DNA of 64,000 nucleotides. Source: Narthecium ossifragum. Taxonomy: Eukaryota; Streptophyta; Magnoliopsida; Dioscoreales; Nartheciaceae. The notes beneath the pieces were generated by a model. It was not told where the DNA came from and searched no databases. It worked only from the letters and a program-made list of their open reading frames with translations. The stretch is from contig OY986965.1 in NCBI GenBank assembly GCA_963920575.1, positions 3,347,072 through 3,411,071 on the forward strand. The letters run 5' to 3'. Positions 60,201 through 64,000 of this stretch are shown here, piece after piece. The stretch's first letter is position 1. Every line of letters begins with the position of its first letter. Both the position numbers and the translations under genes were made by a program.

Positions 60201-61334
60201 TCAATTAGGAAATCAATAAGATTAGGAAACAAAAGATGCTAGGAAATAAAACATTAGGCAAATCAATCGTAGGCAAGTTTGTTCATACATCAATAAGGGA
60301 AAGTATCCCCACAATCAACTTGTTTCAAGATCTCAAGGATTTCTTTTGTTGAGTCGAGTAAGTCCGTAACGCGATCCAACAATCGAATCAGAAAAAATTA
60401 TGACCTTTAGAAGATCCAAAGAAAAGCAGACCACCATAGCCCTTTGAAGTATATGAGTCAGTGTTGTACGTGCTCAGGGTCAATGCTTCGCCTGAAAATG
60501 GTTTCTCTCCCCCTCTCTCTATTTATATGTGTGTGTAGATCTATCTATCTATCTATCTCTCTAGCTCTCTATTTATTTACGTACATATATACATAAAAAT
60601 ACTTCTTGATAATGCTTAGCATCCAGACTCGCTTATCAAGGCCTCCCATTAATTTCAGATGTCTTTCTAAATTATAAACAGTGTTGATAGATGACAGTCT
60701 TGTGTTGGAAGTTATGACATGGCATAGCAAATGAAGCATATGGTTTCGATAACATGAAACGCTAATCATCAACCTGGAATGAGTTATTCAAGAAAGCTGT
60801 AGGTGGCAGCAACCATCGGTATCAAATGAGCACATCAGGACTGATGTTGCCATATCAGGATCTTTTTGCTGGTAAATGGATATGCTAAAAGTCTTGAACT
60901 TGAAGAAATTGTCTGCTTCATGTTCAAGCTCCTTCTGAAATTACAGGTGCTCTAGGCCAACAAAACAGGTAACCTAGCAATGGTTAATCAAATCTTCCTT
61001 TTCTTATCTCGTGACTACATTGCCCAGAAGAAAAGCAATTCTGTCACACTATTCACTACAAGAGTAGTTTTTACATGCCACTCCTATTCTGCCTTCCAAC
61101 GACTGCCTTCTCAAGAAACCTCCAGCTTCAAGGGACCATTGTTATTATAGGAATATACTAATTGCACCACGATTATTTCAAGATTTTGCAAAGTTGAGCG
61201 TCTCAAATAAACCAGGCTTGTGCATTTAAGAAAGACGGTTTAAGAAGAACCATTGATGGCTACAAGATATAGAGGCGATAAATACCTGCTAAAAGCAACA
61301 GAGGCAGCACGACACGACCAAGAAAAGCCCCCAT
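10058..61334 (-). CDS. PIEZO: Plant PIEZO mechanosensitive cation channel, complete, 21 exons
   Basis: Twenty-one exons with GT..AG borders join in frame to 7,491 nt (2,496 residues), near the plant family length. Exons: 61334..61286, 54959..54879, 52988..52829, 49997..49849, 48744..48588, 48458..48272, 47238..47123, 45650..45566, 44517..44302, 44223..44046, 33437..33309, 31845..31675, 21666..21430, 21256..19709, 19588..17040, 16872..16477, 13219..13061, 12237..11740, 11622..11478, 11328..11184, 10193..10058. The protein is a many-pass membrane channel that opens on membrane tension and admits Ca2+ and other cations. Plant members act in root cap cells and, in moss, at the vacuole membrane. 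The N-terminal two thirds is the hydrophobic blade. The C-terminus has the anchor motif [12 protein letters not shown] (exon 16), an extracellular cap region (exons 18-19) and the closing [11 protein letters not shown] (exon 21), shared with animal PIEZOs. No stop or frameshift interrupts it. Introns 1, 10 and 12 are swollen by transposons. Confidence 0.96.
13061..16872 (-). CDS. PIEZO: PIEZO exons 16-17 (anchor and outer helix)
   Basis: Exons 16872..16477 and 13219..13061, both phase 0. Exon 16 carries [36 protein letters not shown] and [18 protein letters not shown]. The last matches the PFxxELR..xDW anchor motif shared with animal channels. Exon 17 begins [18 protein letters not shown] and ends with the hydrophobic [15 protein letters not shown] outer helix. 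The 3.3-kb intron between them contains an LTR relic. Confidence 0.93.
14950..16039 (-). mobile_element. Old LTR relic related to the 33.7-kb gypsy family
   Basis: Read on the minus strand it begins GTCAGGGCCTTGAGTCC..GACA.GGGCC.TGGCG, matching the LTR start at 33666. It contains the same AGTCCTAGT..GACTAGGAC motif, has a TATA-like CTATATAAGG near 15146, and carries downstream AATAAAGG as in the other LTR. The right border is approximate and no target duplication was found. It lies in PIEZO intron 16 and is much more diverged than the two LTRs at 33.7 and 39.7 kb. Confidence 0.6.
16026..16039. repeat. G14 homopolymer
   Basis: Fourteen G in a row at the edge of the LTR relic. The true length is uncertain in any assembly. 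Confidence 0.85.
17040..19588 (-). CDS. PIEZO: PIEZO exon 15 (2,549 nt)
   Basis: The longest exon, about 850 residues. In order: [16 protein letters not shown], helices through [18 protein letters not shown], a charged coiled-coil stretch near [19 protein letters not shown], and a long Ser/Asp-rich cytosolic loop. Then come [20 protein letters not shown], further helices ([19 protein letters not shown]) and the pre-pore region ending [12 protein letters not shown]. The donor at 17039-17038 follows ILM. Confidence 0.94.
19709..21256 (-). CDS. PIEZO: PIEZO exon 14 (1,548 nt)
   Basis: A large exon encoding about 516 residues from [16 protein letters not shown] to [10 protein letters not shown] and CKKCWL. 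It includes several membrane helices, a Ser-rich cytosolic loop (with [15 protein letters not shown]) and the [16 protein letters not shown] segment. No internal stop and no intron signature was needed to keep frame. Confidence 0.93.
21430..21666 (-). CDS. PIEZO: PIEZO exon 13
   Basis: 237 nt, phase 1 at both ends, encoding the conserved [17 protein letters not shown] and [20 protein letters not shown] region. The donor at 21429-21428 was chosen because it alone keeps frame with exon 14 and leaves the SSRTSH tail. Confidence 0.92.
21851..22135. mobile_element. Hairpin-array element in intron 12
   Basis: A chain of inverted repeats. Examples are TATCGGCA..TGTGCCGATA, CAGCACATA..TATGTGCTG and GTATCAACA..TGTTGATAC. 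The halves TACCAGCAC and GTGCCGGTAAATTACCAGC are also inverted. Short direct repeats TGCTGGTGGCATGAA / TGCTGCTGGCATGAA lie near the ends. It has the architecture of the palindrome-array MITEs with a different core. Borders are approximate. Confidence 0.55.
22171..23343. repeat. Two decayed tandem copies of the exon 12 region
   Basis: Unit A (22171-22200 plus about 22567-22930, split by the foldback MITE) and unit B (about 22932-23343) match 31456-31778. That source holds the 3' part of exon 12, its donor and about 220 bp of intron. Pseudo-exon A (22718-22820) is still open but its donor is GC. Pseudo-exon B (23152-23254) keeps a GT donor but has in-frame stops. Both lack the 5' part and acceptor of exon 12, so normal use as exons is unlikely. 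Both units end in a shared tail (AATACCTCATGCTCAACTC) absent next to the real exon. Confidence 0.8.
22201..22566. mobile_element. Foldback MITE with inverted repeats of about 170 bp
   Basis: The ends TAGAGTTTATTACACATATA and, reverse complemented, TAGGGTTTATTACATATATA continue as a matching pair through TTGTGATATTACATATGTAC and CCAACATATTT almost to the centre. Flanks ATAGC / ATAAC are a near target duplication. Aligning the flanks with the two sister duplicate units shows the empty site (ATAAC/ATAAT), so the borders rest on a real comparison. Superfamily not assigned. Confidence 0.8.
23369..23690 (+). repeat. 5' LTR of chromovirus 1
   Basis: 322 bp, TG...CA. A TATA-like CTATATAAGAGAG lies near 23508, the expected transcription start for the element. 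Confidence 0.92.
23694..23705 (+). promoter_or_regulatory. Primer binding site of chromovirus 1
   Basis: TGGTATCAGAGC, three bases after the 5' LTR, is the standard plant site for initiator tRNA-Met priming of reverse transcription. Confidence 0.9.
23716..24030 (+). CDS. Proline-rich leader ORF of chromovirus 1
   Basis: A 104-codon frame starting [13 protein letters not shown] 10 bases after the primer site. It has a Pro/Gln-rich middle and an acidic end ([17 protein letters not shown]). It precedes gag by 1.3 kb and matches no standard gypsy domain. It could be a real extra ORF or chance coding in a C-rich leader. The first ATG after the primer site is used. Confidence 0.35.
   Translation: MSGSSSRPSTVNFPYLPHQQLPPPPRGQQPPPPPPPRPQQPHLFSHRPYTPQHYLRISETPDPTLVPVIADELDVDDYDFDNEADDDLAQFGKMAISSRSTTPQ
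24031..25303 (+). other. Low-complexity untranslated leader of chromovirus 1
   Basis: Pyrimidine-rich and GA-rich leader with a C18 run at 24274-24291, a (GA)n stretch near 24360-24382 and CGCCGTC-type repeats at 24460-24600. Long frames here are composition artefacts. The last 400 bp before gag is ordinary AT-rich sequence. Confidence 0.6.
25304..30214 (+). pseudogene. gag-pol of chromovirus 1 (stops and frameshifts)
   Basis: Gag starts at ATG 25304. The zinc knuckle is [14 protein letters not shown] (from residue 353), with a protease D-S-G near residue 471. TGA stops lie at 27314 and 27494. Reverse transcriptase has [12 protein letters not shown] and [12 protein letters not shown] 1-bp frameshift lies near 27823 and a TAA at 27925. 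RNase H follows ([16 protein letters not shown]), then integrase with its HH-CC finger (CRACQLAKH) and core ([21 protein letters not shown]). A second frameshift near 29740 separates the C-terminal chromodomain ([17 protein letters not shown]). The chromodomain puts it among the chromoviruses, which integrate into marked chromatin. It cannot make a full polyprotein. Confidence 0.92.
30320..30650 (+). repeat. 3' LTR of chromovirus 1
   Basis: 331 bp, nearly identical to the 5' LTR. The main difference is a few extra bases in the CT-rich segment near 30540. A purine stretch GGGAGAA just before it is the probable polypurine primer. Confidence 0.92.
30651..31455. other. Intron 12 between chromovirus 1 and exon 12
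   Basis: No gene or recognised repeat. The text from 31456 on is the source region of the exon 12 duplication. Confidence 0.5.
31675..31845 (-). CDS. PIEZO: PIEZO exon 12
   Basis: 171 nt, phase 1 at both ends, encoding [19 protein letters not shown] and the helix around [18 protein letters not shown]. About 104 nt of its 3' part, plus about 220 bp of the following intron, is present in two further decayed copies at 22.2-23.3 kb. Confidence 0.93.
33309..33437 (-). CDS. PIEZO: PIEZO exon 11
   Basis: 129 nt in phase 1 at both ends, encoding [19 protein letters not shown] and a following membrane helix ending AGFIHAVY. Its acceptor is only about 230 bp from the 5' LTR of the gypsy element in intron 10. 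That intron is 10.6 kb long. Confidence 0.93.
33594..33660. mobile_element. Truncated copy of the CATGGATT MITE
   Basis: Begins CATGGATTGCCATGCCGGTG and continues GCGCCGTGCCGGCAACCT, matching the reverse complement of the right ends of the copies at 51604-51823 and 57710-57928. It stops at the target site of chromovirus 2. The sequence after chromovirus 2 does not continue the MITE, so it was already truncated or was deleted later. Confidence 0.6.
33666..34910 (+). repeat. 5' LTR of chromovirus 2
   Basis: 1,245 bp with TATA-like CTCTATATAAGG near 34622-34633 and GCAATAAAGAG downstream. It contains several copies of the near-palindrome AGTCCTAGT(C/T)GGACTAGGAC. A 155-codon open frame inside (33746-34213) has a counterpart in the other LTR but no recognisable product. 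Confidence 0.93.
34913..34924 (+). promoter_or_regulatory. Probable primer binding site of chromovirus 2
   Basis: TGGCATCAAAGC two bases after the LTR resembles the tRNA-Met site TGGTATCAGAGC with two changes. Position fits; the exact tRNA is inferred. Confidence 0.65.
34939..39733 (+). pseudogene. gag-pol of chromovirus 2 (stops and frameshifts)
   Basis: The natural start is ATG 34939 ([12 protein letters not shown]), followed by a TAA at 34975. The frame then stays open through gag to the zinc knuckle [13 protein letters not shown] (from residue 316) and the protease DTGA near residue 385. A 1-bp frameshift lies near 36150. Reverse transcriptase follows ([24 protein letters not shown]), then RNase H ending NQVADALS before a TGA at 38181 that probably replaces a CGA codon. 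The integrase finger and core ([25 protein letters not shown]) precede a second frameshift near 38880, then [12 protein letters not shown]. The C-terminal chromodomain is [17 protein letters not shown]; the frame closes 14 nt inside the 3' LTR. A full polyprotein cannot be made. Confidence 0.93.
39720..40964 (+). repeat. 3' LTR of chromovirus 2
   Basis: Same length as the 5' LTR (1,245 bp), ending GGTGACA immediately before the CGTTG target repeat. Confidence 0.95.
41077..41424. mobile_element. Palindrome-array MITE, copy 3
   Basis: A 348-bp element flanked by a perfect 9-bp duplication ATAATACAA (41068-41076, 41425-41433). Ends are GAATAAAGTTGTGTACATG and, on the other strand, GAGTGCTGATTTGTGTACAT. 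The interior repeats TCGGTAGT..ACTACCGAT and ATCGGTAGAGAGATACCGAT style palindromes at least six times. The perfect duplication fixes both borders and supports Mutator-type transposition. It lies in PIEZO intron 10. Confidence 0.85.
41495..41713 (-). CDS. Unrecognised 72-codon frame beside MITE copy 3
   Basis: The frame has a normal protein-like composition (for example [20 protein letters not shown] and [20 protein letters not shown]) and ends LWLV before a stop. It could be the end of a captured gene or transposon protein. Nothing upstream continues it, as it runs into the pyrimidine tract. I do not recognise it. Confidence 0.25.
   Translation of the reverse strand: MHGIFGDTGSSIARDSSGYSYGYPDTNQSYQPHQIEVVTIHAPETVIDFERHVAEYQSFIREFKANDRLWLV
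41770..42620. repeat. Pyrimidine tract with a 207-bp tandem duplication
   Basis: About 850 bp of nearly pure C/T sequence on the plus strand. Its first half is a tandem duplication with period 207 bp: TCTTTGTTTTTTCTCTATGT starts at 41801 and 42008, and both units contain GAGATCGCGGCTCCTC and CCGCCTATGGTT. The second half is shorter CCTCTTCCTCTGTTTCTC repeats. Long Ser/Pro/Leu-rich frames here are compositional. Confidence 0.85.
42650..42860. repeat. Short repeats and CCGGC-rich inverted sequence
   Basis: TCGGTGCAATCATCCA or a close variant occurs three times in 42645-42722. Then come nested inverted motifs (GATACGGTATGTATC, TGCCGGCAAGCTGCCGG, TATACCGGCCG), MITE-like but without clear ends. 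Confidence 0.45.
43400..43556. mobile_element. Small inverted-repeat element
   Basis: Outer arms TTAGCAAAG..GAGCCG..GGCAC and GGCACCGGCTC..CTTTGCTAA are inverted. Inside, GACCGGCAC..GCCGGTC forms its own hairpin. No target duplication was established. Intron 10. Confidence 0.45.
44046..54959 (-). CDS. PIEZO: PIEZO exons 2-10 (N-terminal blade)
   Basis: Nine small exons: 54959..54879, 52988..52829, 49997..49849, 48744..48588, 48458..48272, 47238..47123, 45650..45566, 44517..44302, 44223..44046. They encode residues of about 17-459, mostly transmembrane helices of the blade. Landmarks are [19 protein letters not shown] (exon 5), [14 protein letters not shown] (exon 7), [14 protein letters not shown] (exon 8), [17 protein letters not shown] (exon 9) and [19 protein letters not shown] (exon 10). 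Exon 5 starts at 48744, not at the tempting AG 15 nt further on, because only 48744 keeps the frame and gives the family-typical G-S-x-L-K/R-V-A. Confidence 0.93.
44518..45565 (-). other. PIEZO intron 8
   Basis: AT-rich intron with GT..AG ends on the minus strand. I see no gene, RNA or clear repeat. Confidence 0.7.
45651..47122 (-). other. PIEZO intron 7
   Basis: AT-rich 1.5-kb intron, GT..AG on the minus strand. I see no gene or clear repeat. Confidence 0.7.
47239..48271 (-). other. PIEZO intron 6
   Basis: AT-rich 1.0-kb intron, GT..AG on the minus strand, nothing recognised inside. Confidence 0.7.
48745..49848 (-). other. PIEZO intron 4
   Basis: AT-rich 1.1-kb intron, GT..AG on the minus strand, nothing recognised inside. 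Confidence 0.7.
50810..51410. mobile_element. Foldback element in intron 3
   Basis: The left arm (ACCTTATAGCTATATTACAA, then CTTATAGCTACATTGTGAAA and TATTGGTTTTATTTGCAAAA) is inverted against the right arm (TTTACAAATAAAACCAATA, then CGATATAGCTATAAGGTGTA). The AGCTAYAT motif is doubled on the left. Borders are approximate and the superfamily is unassigned. Confidence 0.6.
51604..51823. mobile_element. CATGGATT MITE, copy 1
   Basis: 220 bp with terminal inverted repeats CATGGATTGTCGTGCTGG and CATGGATTGCTGTCCCGG. It is flanked by a perfect 8-bp duplication GGCCATCT (51596-51603, 51824-51831). The interior is rich in GTGCCGG-type inverted motifs and has a purine-rich AGAAGAAGAAG..GGAGGAGGAAG stretch. 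An 8-bp duplication fits hAT or some Mutator-type elements. Intron 3 of PIEZO. Confidence 0.88.
51928..52608. repeat. GC-rich 680-bp segment bounded by 29-bp direct repeats
   Basis: CATAAGCTACTGTAGGCCCC and its neighbour bases to 51956 recur at 52580-52608 with 4 mismatches in 29. The enclosed segment is GC-richer than the intron. It carries a 160-codon Pro/Ser/Thr-rich frame on the minus strand (51934-52416) without recognisable domains. It could be a degenerate transposon with captured sequence. Confidence 0.45.
53160..53505 (+). mobile_element. LTR-like relic in intron 2
   Basis: 346 bp from TGATGAG to CTCATCA with a TATA-like CTCTATAATAGG in the middle. It is followed by AACTGAGATCATGAG, a decayed match to the AACTGGTATCAGAGC that follows the 5' LTR at 23690. 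Size, ends and following site suggest a diverged relative of the chromovirus 1 LTR. No target duplication or internal genes were seen. Confidence 0.5.
53506..54876. other. Rest of PIEZO intron 2
   Basis: No gene recognised. A C-rich stretch lies near 54300-54340. Confidence 0.5.
56276..57463 (+). pseudogene. Harbinger-type DDE transposase, degraded
   Basis: The first part runs [20 protein letters not shown] to [20 protein letters not shown] and [21 protein letters not shown] 1-bp insertion in an A run near 56587 shifts frame before DERWKWFK and a GT donor. The next exon (from about 56719) has [13 protein letters not shown] with the first catalytic Asp, then [17 protein letters not shown] and a frameshift near 56885. 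The last exon reads YAGYTN where the family has DAGYTN, so the second catalytic Asp is lost. A stop follows (TAA near 57117), then [15 protein letters not shown] with the catalytic Glu and [12 protein letters not shown]. The C-terminal 102-codon frame (57155-57463) is intact. It cannot make an active enzyme. Confidence 0.9.
57710..57928. mobile_element. CATGGATT MITE, copy 2, nested in the Harbinger element
   Basis: 219 bp, closely similar to the copy at 51604-51823 in the same orientation, flanked by GAATGAAG / GTATGAAG (7 of 8). It sits between the transposase and the Myb-like gene, so it arrived after the Harbinger element. A C9 stretch inside is a local length difference from copy 1. Confidence 0.88.
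58021..59088 (+). pseudogene. Harbinger Myb/SANT-like accessory protein, one premature stop
   Basis: Exon 1 encodes [20 protein letters not shown], the Trp-bearing Myb/SANT-like domain, then a TGA near 58202 where the reading continues [15 protein letters not shown] and [23 protein letters not shown] donor near 58341 and AG acceptor near 58446 join to exon 2 ([19 protein letters not shown] to [15 protein letters not shown]). The C-terminal half resembles the common plant Myb/SANT-like family proteins. Apart from the stop the frame is open, so decay is slight. The true start may lie a little upstream of 58021. Confidence 0.85.
59880..60420. repeat. CTAGAA/AGGAAA-rich low-complexity stretch
   Basis: Many near-copies of ACTAGAA, TAGGAAA and CCTACTAGAA over about 300 bp (60055-60290), in PIEZO intron 1. 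No ends or coding content identified. Confidence 0.5.
60537..60560. repeat. (ATCT)n microsatellite
   Basis: GATCTATCTATCTATCTAT run within a CT-rich stretch in intron 1. Confidence 0.8.
61286..61334 (-). CDS. PIEZO: PIEZO exon 1 (start codon)
   Basis: 49 nt encoding [16 protein letters not shown] plus one base of the next codon, then a GT donor. A short hydrophobic first exon beginning MG.F is what plant PIEZO genes have, which decides the start. The exon lies 6.3 kb from exon 2 because of the Harbinger insertion in intron 1. Confidence 0.9.
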
Positions 61335-62195
61335 GTCTCTGATTCTCATCTCCCCATGACCTCCCACTCAACCATCATCCCAAAAATGGCATGTCGCTGA
61401 TGCATTCCCTATCAACAAGCGAAAAAAGAAAACCCGTCTCGGGAAATCATCCGAAGCGCCCTCAGAACAACCCAATCTTGAATCAAAAAACCAGGGAAAC
61501 AAACGAGCGAGATCAACGATCCGCTGGGAAGACGATGGAGATATGAGAAGAAATCGATCGCTTTCTTGGTCTATTCTTGGTCGAATGATTGGAATCGAGA
61601 CGAAGGGGTCTTCTTTGGGTGGCTCTTTTCTTGCGCGGAGACCCAAAAAATAAGCGAACGCCGGGGTGGCTTAGGCCTTTCGGACGCCCTTGAAACCGCC
61701 GCGGTCTACTCACCCGCGGGTAAATTCGTTACTAGTAAAGCAGCAACCAATCAAGATTCTTTTATATTTTAAATCGGATTCATTATTGATTTAACGATTT
61801 ATGAACGTTTTGCTCTACGTTTGTAATCTCGGCCAAATCCCAACATTTAAAATGATTTTGCCCCTCATAAATGCCCCAGCGTCTCACTCTCTCACACACA
61901 TGACGGACAACGCATTTTATGCGCTCTCTTCTCCTTCTCTTTTGACTCTCTCTCTCTCTCCTCGTTTAAATACATCATCTTCATTTTCTCTCCATGCTTC
62001 TTGTCCTCGCGCGTGATCCTTAGTCCCGTTTGATACGGAAATAAATTTTAAAAAAAATTTTAATTCGGATTAAGAGGAAAATATTATTAAAATATTTCTG
62101 AATTCATTACTTATTTCATTACTTATTTCATTCCTTAACTCCAAACACTATTTCTCTTATTTCAAATAATTATTATAAAGTTATTATAAAAATAT
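61335..62195 (-). promoter_or_regulatory. 5' UTR and promoter side of PIEZO
   Basis: Upstream of the PIEZO ATG on the minus strand. The first 400 bp is of higher GC content and may hold the 5' UTR. A CT-rich stretch lies at 61925-61965. I could not fix a transcription start or TATA box. The solo LTR begins 860 bp from the ATG. Confidence 0.5.
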
Positions 62196-63305
62196 TGTTA
62201 GCCATAATAATGGCCATTTGAGCGATCAGCAAAATCAATAGCAATTTCGTAAATATTGCCAATCGAGTATTTTGGCCATAACTTTTACACCAAGTGTCCA
62301 AATTGACCAATTATTGAACCGTTGGAAAGAGGACGAAAAGATCTACAACTTTGTTGTTGACGTCATCTCCAAATTCAGTCAAACTGATAAATAAGACCAA
62401 ATGTCCCAAATTCAATTGGCCAGATTCTCCATCGGCTAATTCTTCATCGGCTAAAAGTCTATCGGTCATATTTTGACTGATTATTTTAGTAAGACATCGA
62501 CATGTATCGACTGTTTTGGTGATAACTTTCTCATACGATGTCCAAATGACTTGATTTTTGGACCGATAGAAAGATAATTCGAAGACCTACAACTTTCATG
62601 TTCAGAGTTTTATCAAATTTCAAGGTCATCATCGGCCAAATCGTAGTGGAAGACAAGAAACTTACCTGATGGCAGTTTCGTAAATAGTTGAAGATATCGT
62701 CCAAATGTGCATTTATGACGGTTTCAGATTCAGTTTCTGACAGTTACAGTGAGCAGTTCGGGTGGTTTCAAGGTGGTTACCAGAAGCTCTATAAAAGGCC
62801 AAAGGGATGAAGAAAAAACTCTCTCCCCAAACCAAGAGCGAAAATGCCACTTTATTTATCTTTTATCATGTATCAATAGGCTTAGATTTATTAGCAATGT
62901 AGTCTTTTGAATTCAGCAATGAAGTTATCTTTCCTTTAAATTCCTGCAACGTCCTTCATTTCTAGGAGTAGTGCTACACTAATCTTTTCCATAGGAGTAG
63001 AATTACCATATTTTCCTAGGAGTAGTGCTACCATAATTTCTTCCATAGGAGTAGATCTATTACTCATATGAGTAGATTTACCATAGAACCATCATATTTT
63101 TCATCTCCCATTTTTCATGTCATTTTTCATTTCCACCAACTCCATCACTAATCAAAAATATCTTCTTTGCATATTTCAACACCTCTGATTCGATCATTCG
63201 AAGGAGTAGAACTAAAAACCATAATCTCCTGATTCTTCGAATGTGGAAATAGAATTTTGACCTTGATTACAGTCCCGGTCAACGGTCATAATTTCTGTTC
63301 TAACA
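62196..63305 (+). mobile_element. Solo LTR, 1.1 kb
   Basis: Begins TGTTAG and ends CTAACA, so the ends are inverted, and is flanked by AATAT / AATAC (4 of 5). Inside is a promoter-like CTCTATAAAAGGCC near 62788 and downstream leader-like sequence. There is no coding region, primer site or second LTR. This fits recombination between the two LTRs of a retrotransposon. Orientation is taken from the TATA box. It lies upstream of PIEZO. Confidence 0.75.
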
Positions 63306-64000
63306 AATACGTTTCATAAGAATTCTTATAAAAATGCAAATACTGCCGATATATACGAGGATGATAGGGACATTAACAAATACGTTGTCAATCATGTATG
63401 GGAGAGAGAGGATGACAGGGGGCATTTATAAGAGCCAAAACCTTCTAAAATCCCTCAACCCTATGCCGCCTTGATAAATGGGAGAAACCACCGTGTCTCA
63501 ACCCAGTCTGTGATTGGTATGTGATTAGAAAAAGTGGGGTTAAGGAGAATAAGATTAGATGGGGTTAGAAAATATGGGGTTAAAGAATATGAGTAAAAAA
63601 AGGTAGAGATGAATGGGGTAGGTGGAATAGTGGTAACCCCATAATCATTACTTTGGTGTTTGAGTGTGCGGTGTATCTCCTATACACCCCGTGAACATAC
63701 TAAAATATTATATATATTATTCGTATAATGTTCATATAATGATGCAATAAACTTAAATTTTAATATCATCCTTATATAGTATGATGGTTATAAGTTAACT
63801 ATCATGTTATCCTATGTGTAGCCTACGTGGAGAGGGTTCTATATATAAGGATGATATATATAACTAGTGTTGCCCCCTACCACTTGGTAGGGTAACTACC
63901 AACCCCACTCTAATAACCACCCAATAACACCTTTCCACTAAACCCCTTCAACCTAATATTATCATCTCACATATGAGCCACGTAGGCTCCACCTAGGACA
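63306..64000. other. Right-edge intergenic DNA
   Basis: AT-rich sequence, no gene seen. GGGGTTA-type and TATATAT stretches occur. Confidence 0.5.

Noticed and set aside
60569..60772. Minus-strand frame in intron 1 as an extra PIEZO exon
   Set aside because: Exon 1 and exon 2 join in frame without it and it is not hydrophobic in the PIEZO manner.
1..64000. CRISPR array, bacterial operon or plastid insertion
   Set aside because: No evenly spaced identical repeats with unique spacers; gene structure is spliced and eukaryotic; the tRNA is the nuclear type.

Overview
This window is nuclear DNA from a flowering plant. The evidence is a plant-type PIEZO channel gene, a plant RF298/RF4-type RING ligase gene, a nuclear tRNA-Ser, chromodomain-bearing Ty3/gypsy retrotransposons, a two-gene PIF/Harbinger transposon and many MITEs. 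I cannot place it more precisely than angiosperm. A 200-base run of N shows that it is a draft assembly.

Layout. 1-2.4 kb: tandem repeat, tRNA-Ser(UGA) on the minus strand, assembly gap, and a small poly-A retroinsertion with a 17-bp target duplication. 2.6-7.6 kb (minus): a two-exon RING E3 ligase gene whose intron holds several tandem repeats. 8.2-9.5 kb: a CT microsatellite and two related MITEs in the intergenic space. 10.06-61.33 kb (minus): one PIEZO gene. I rebuilt it by hand as 21 exons that join in frame at every junction to 2,496 codons plus stop. Its introns hold almost everything else. 62.2-63.3 kb: a solo LTR upstream of PIEZO.

Transposable elements in the PIEZO introns. Intron 12 carries a gypsy chromovirus (23.37-30.65 kb), a long-TIR foldback element, a palindrome-array element and two degenerate tandem copies of the 3' part of exon 12. 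Intron 10 carries a second chromovirus (33.67-40.96 kb, perfect 5-bp target duplication, two 1,245-bp LTRs), a MITE and a long pyrimidine tract. Intron 1 carries a complete but decayed PIF/Harbinger element (55.30-59.65 kb) with a second MITE nested inside it. Introns 2, 3 and 16 carry LTR relics and further MITEs. Both gypsy elements lie antisense to PIEZO and both coding regions are broken by stops and frameshifts.

The two protein genes are on the same strand with no sign of shared function. The window mainly shows a conserved mechanosensitive channel gene whose coding sequence stays intact across about 51 kb while its introns have been filled by successive, partly nested insertions.
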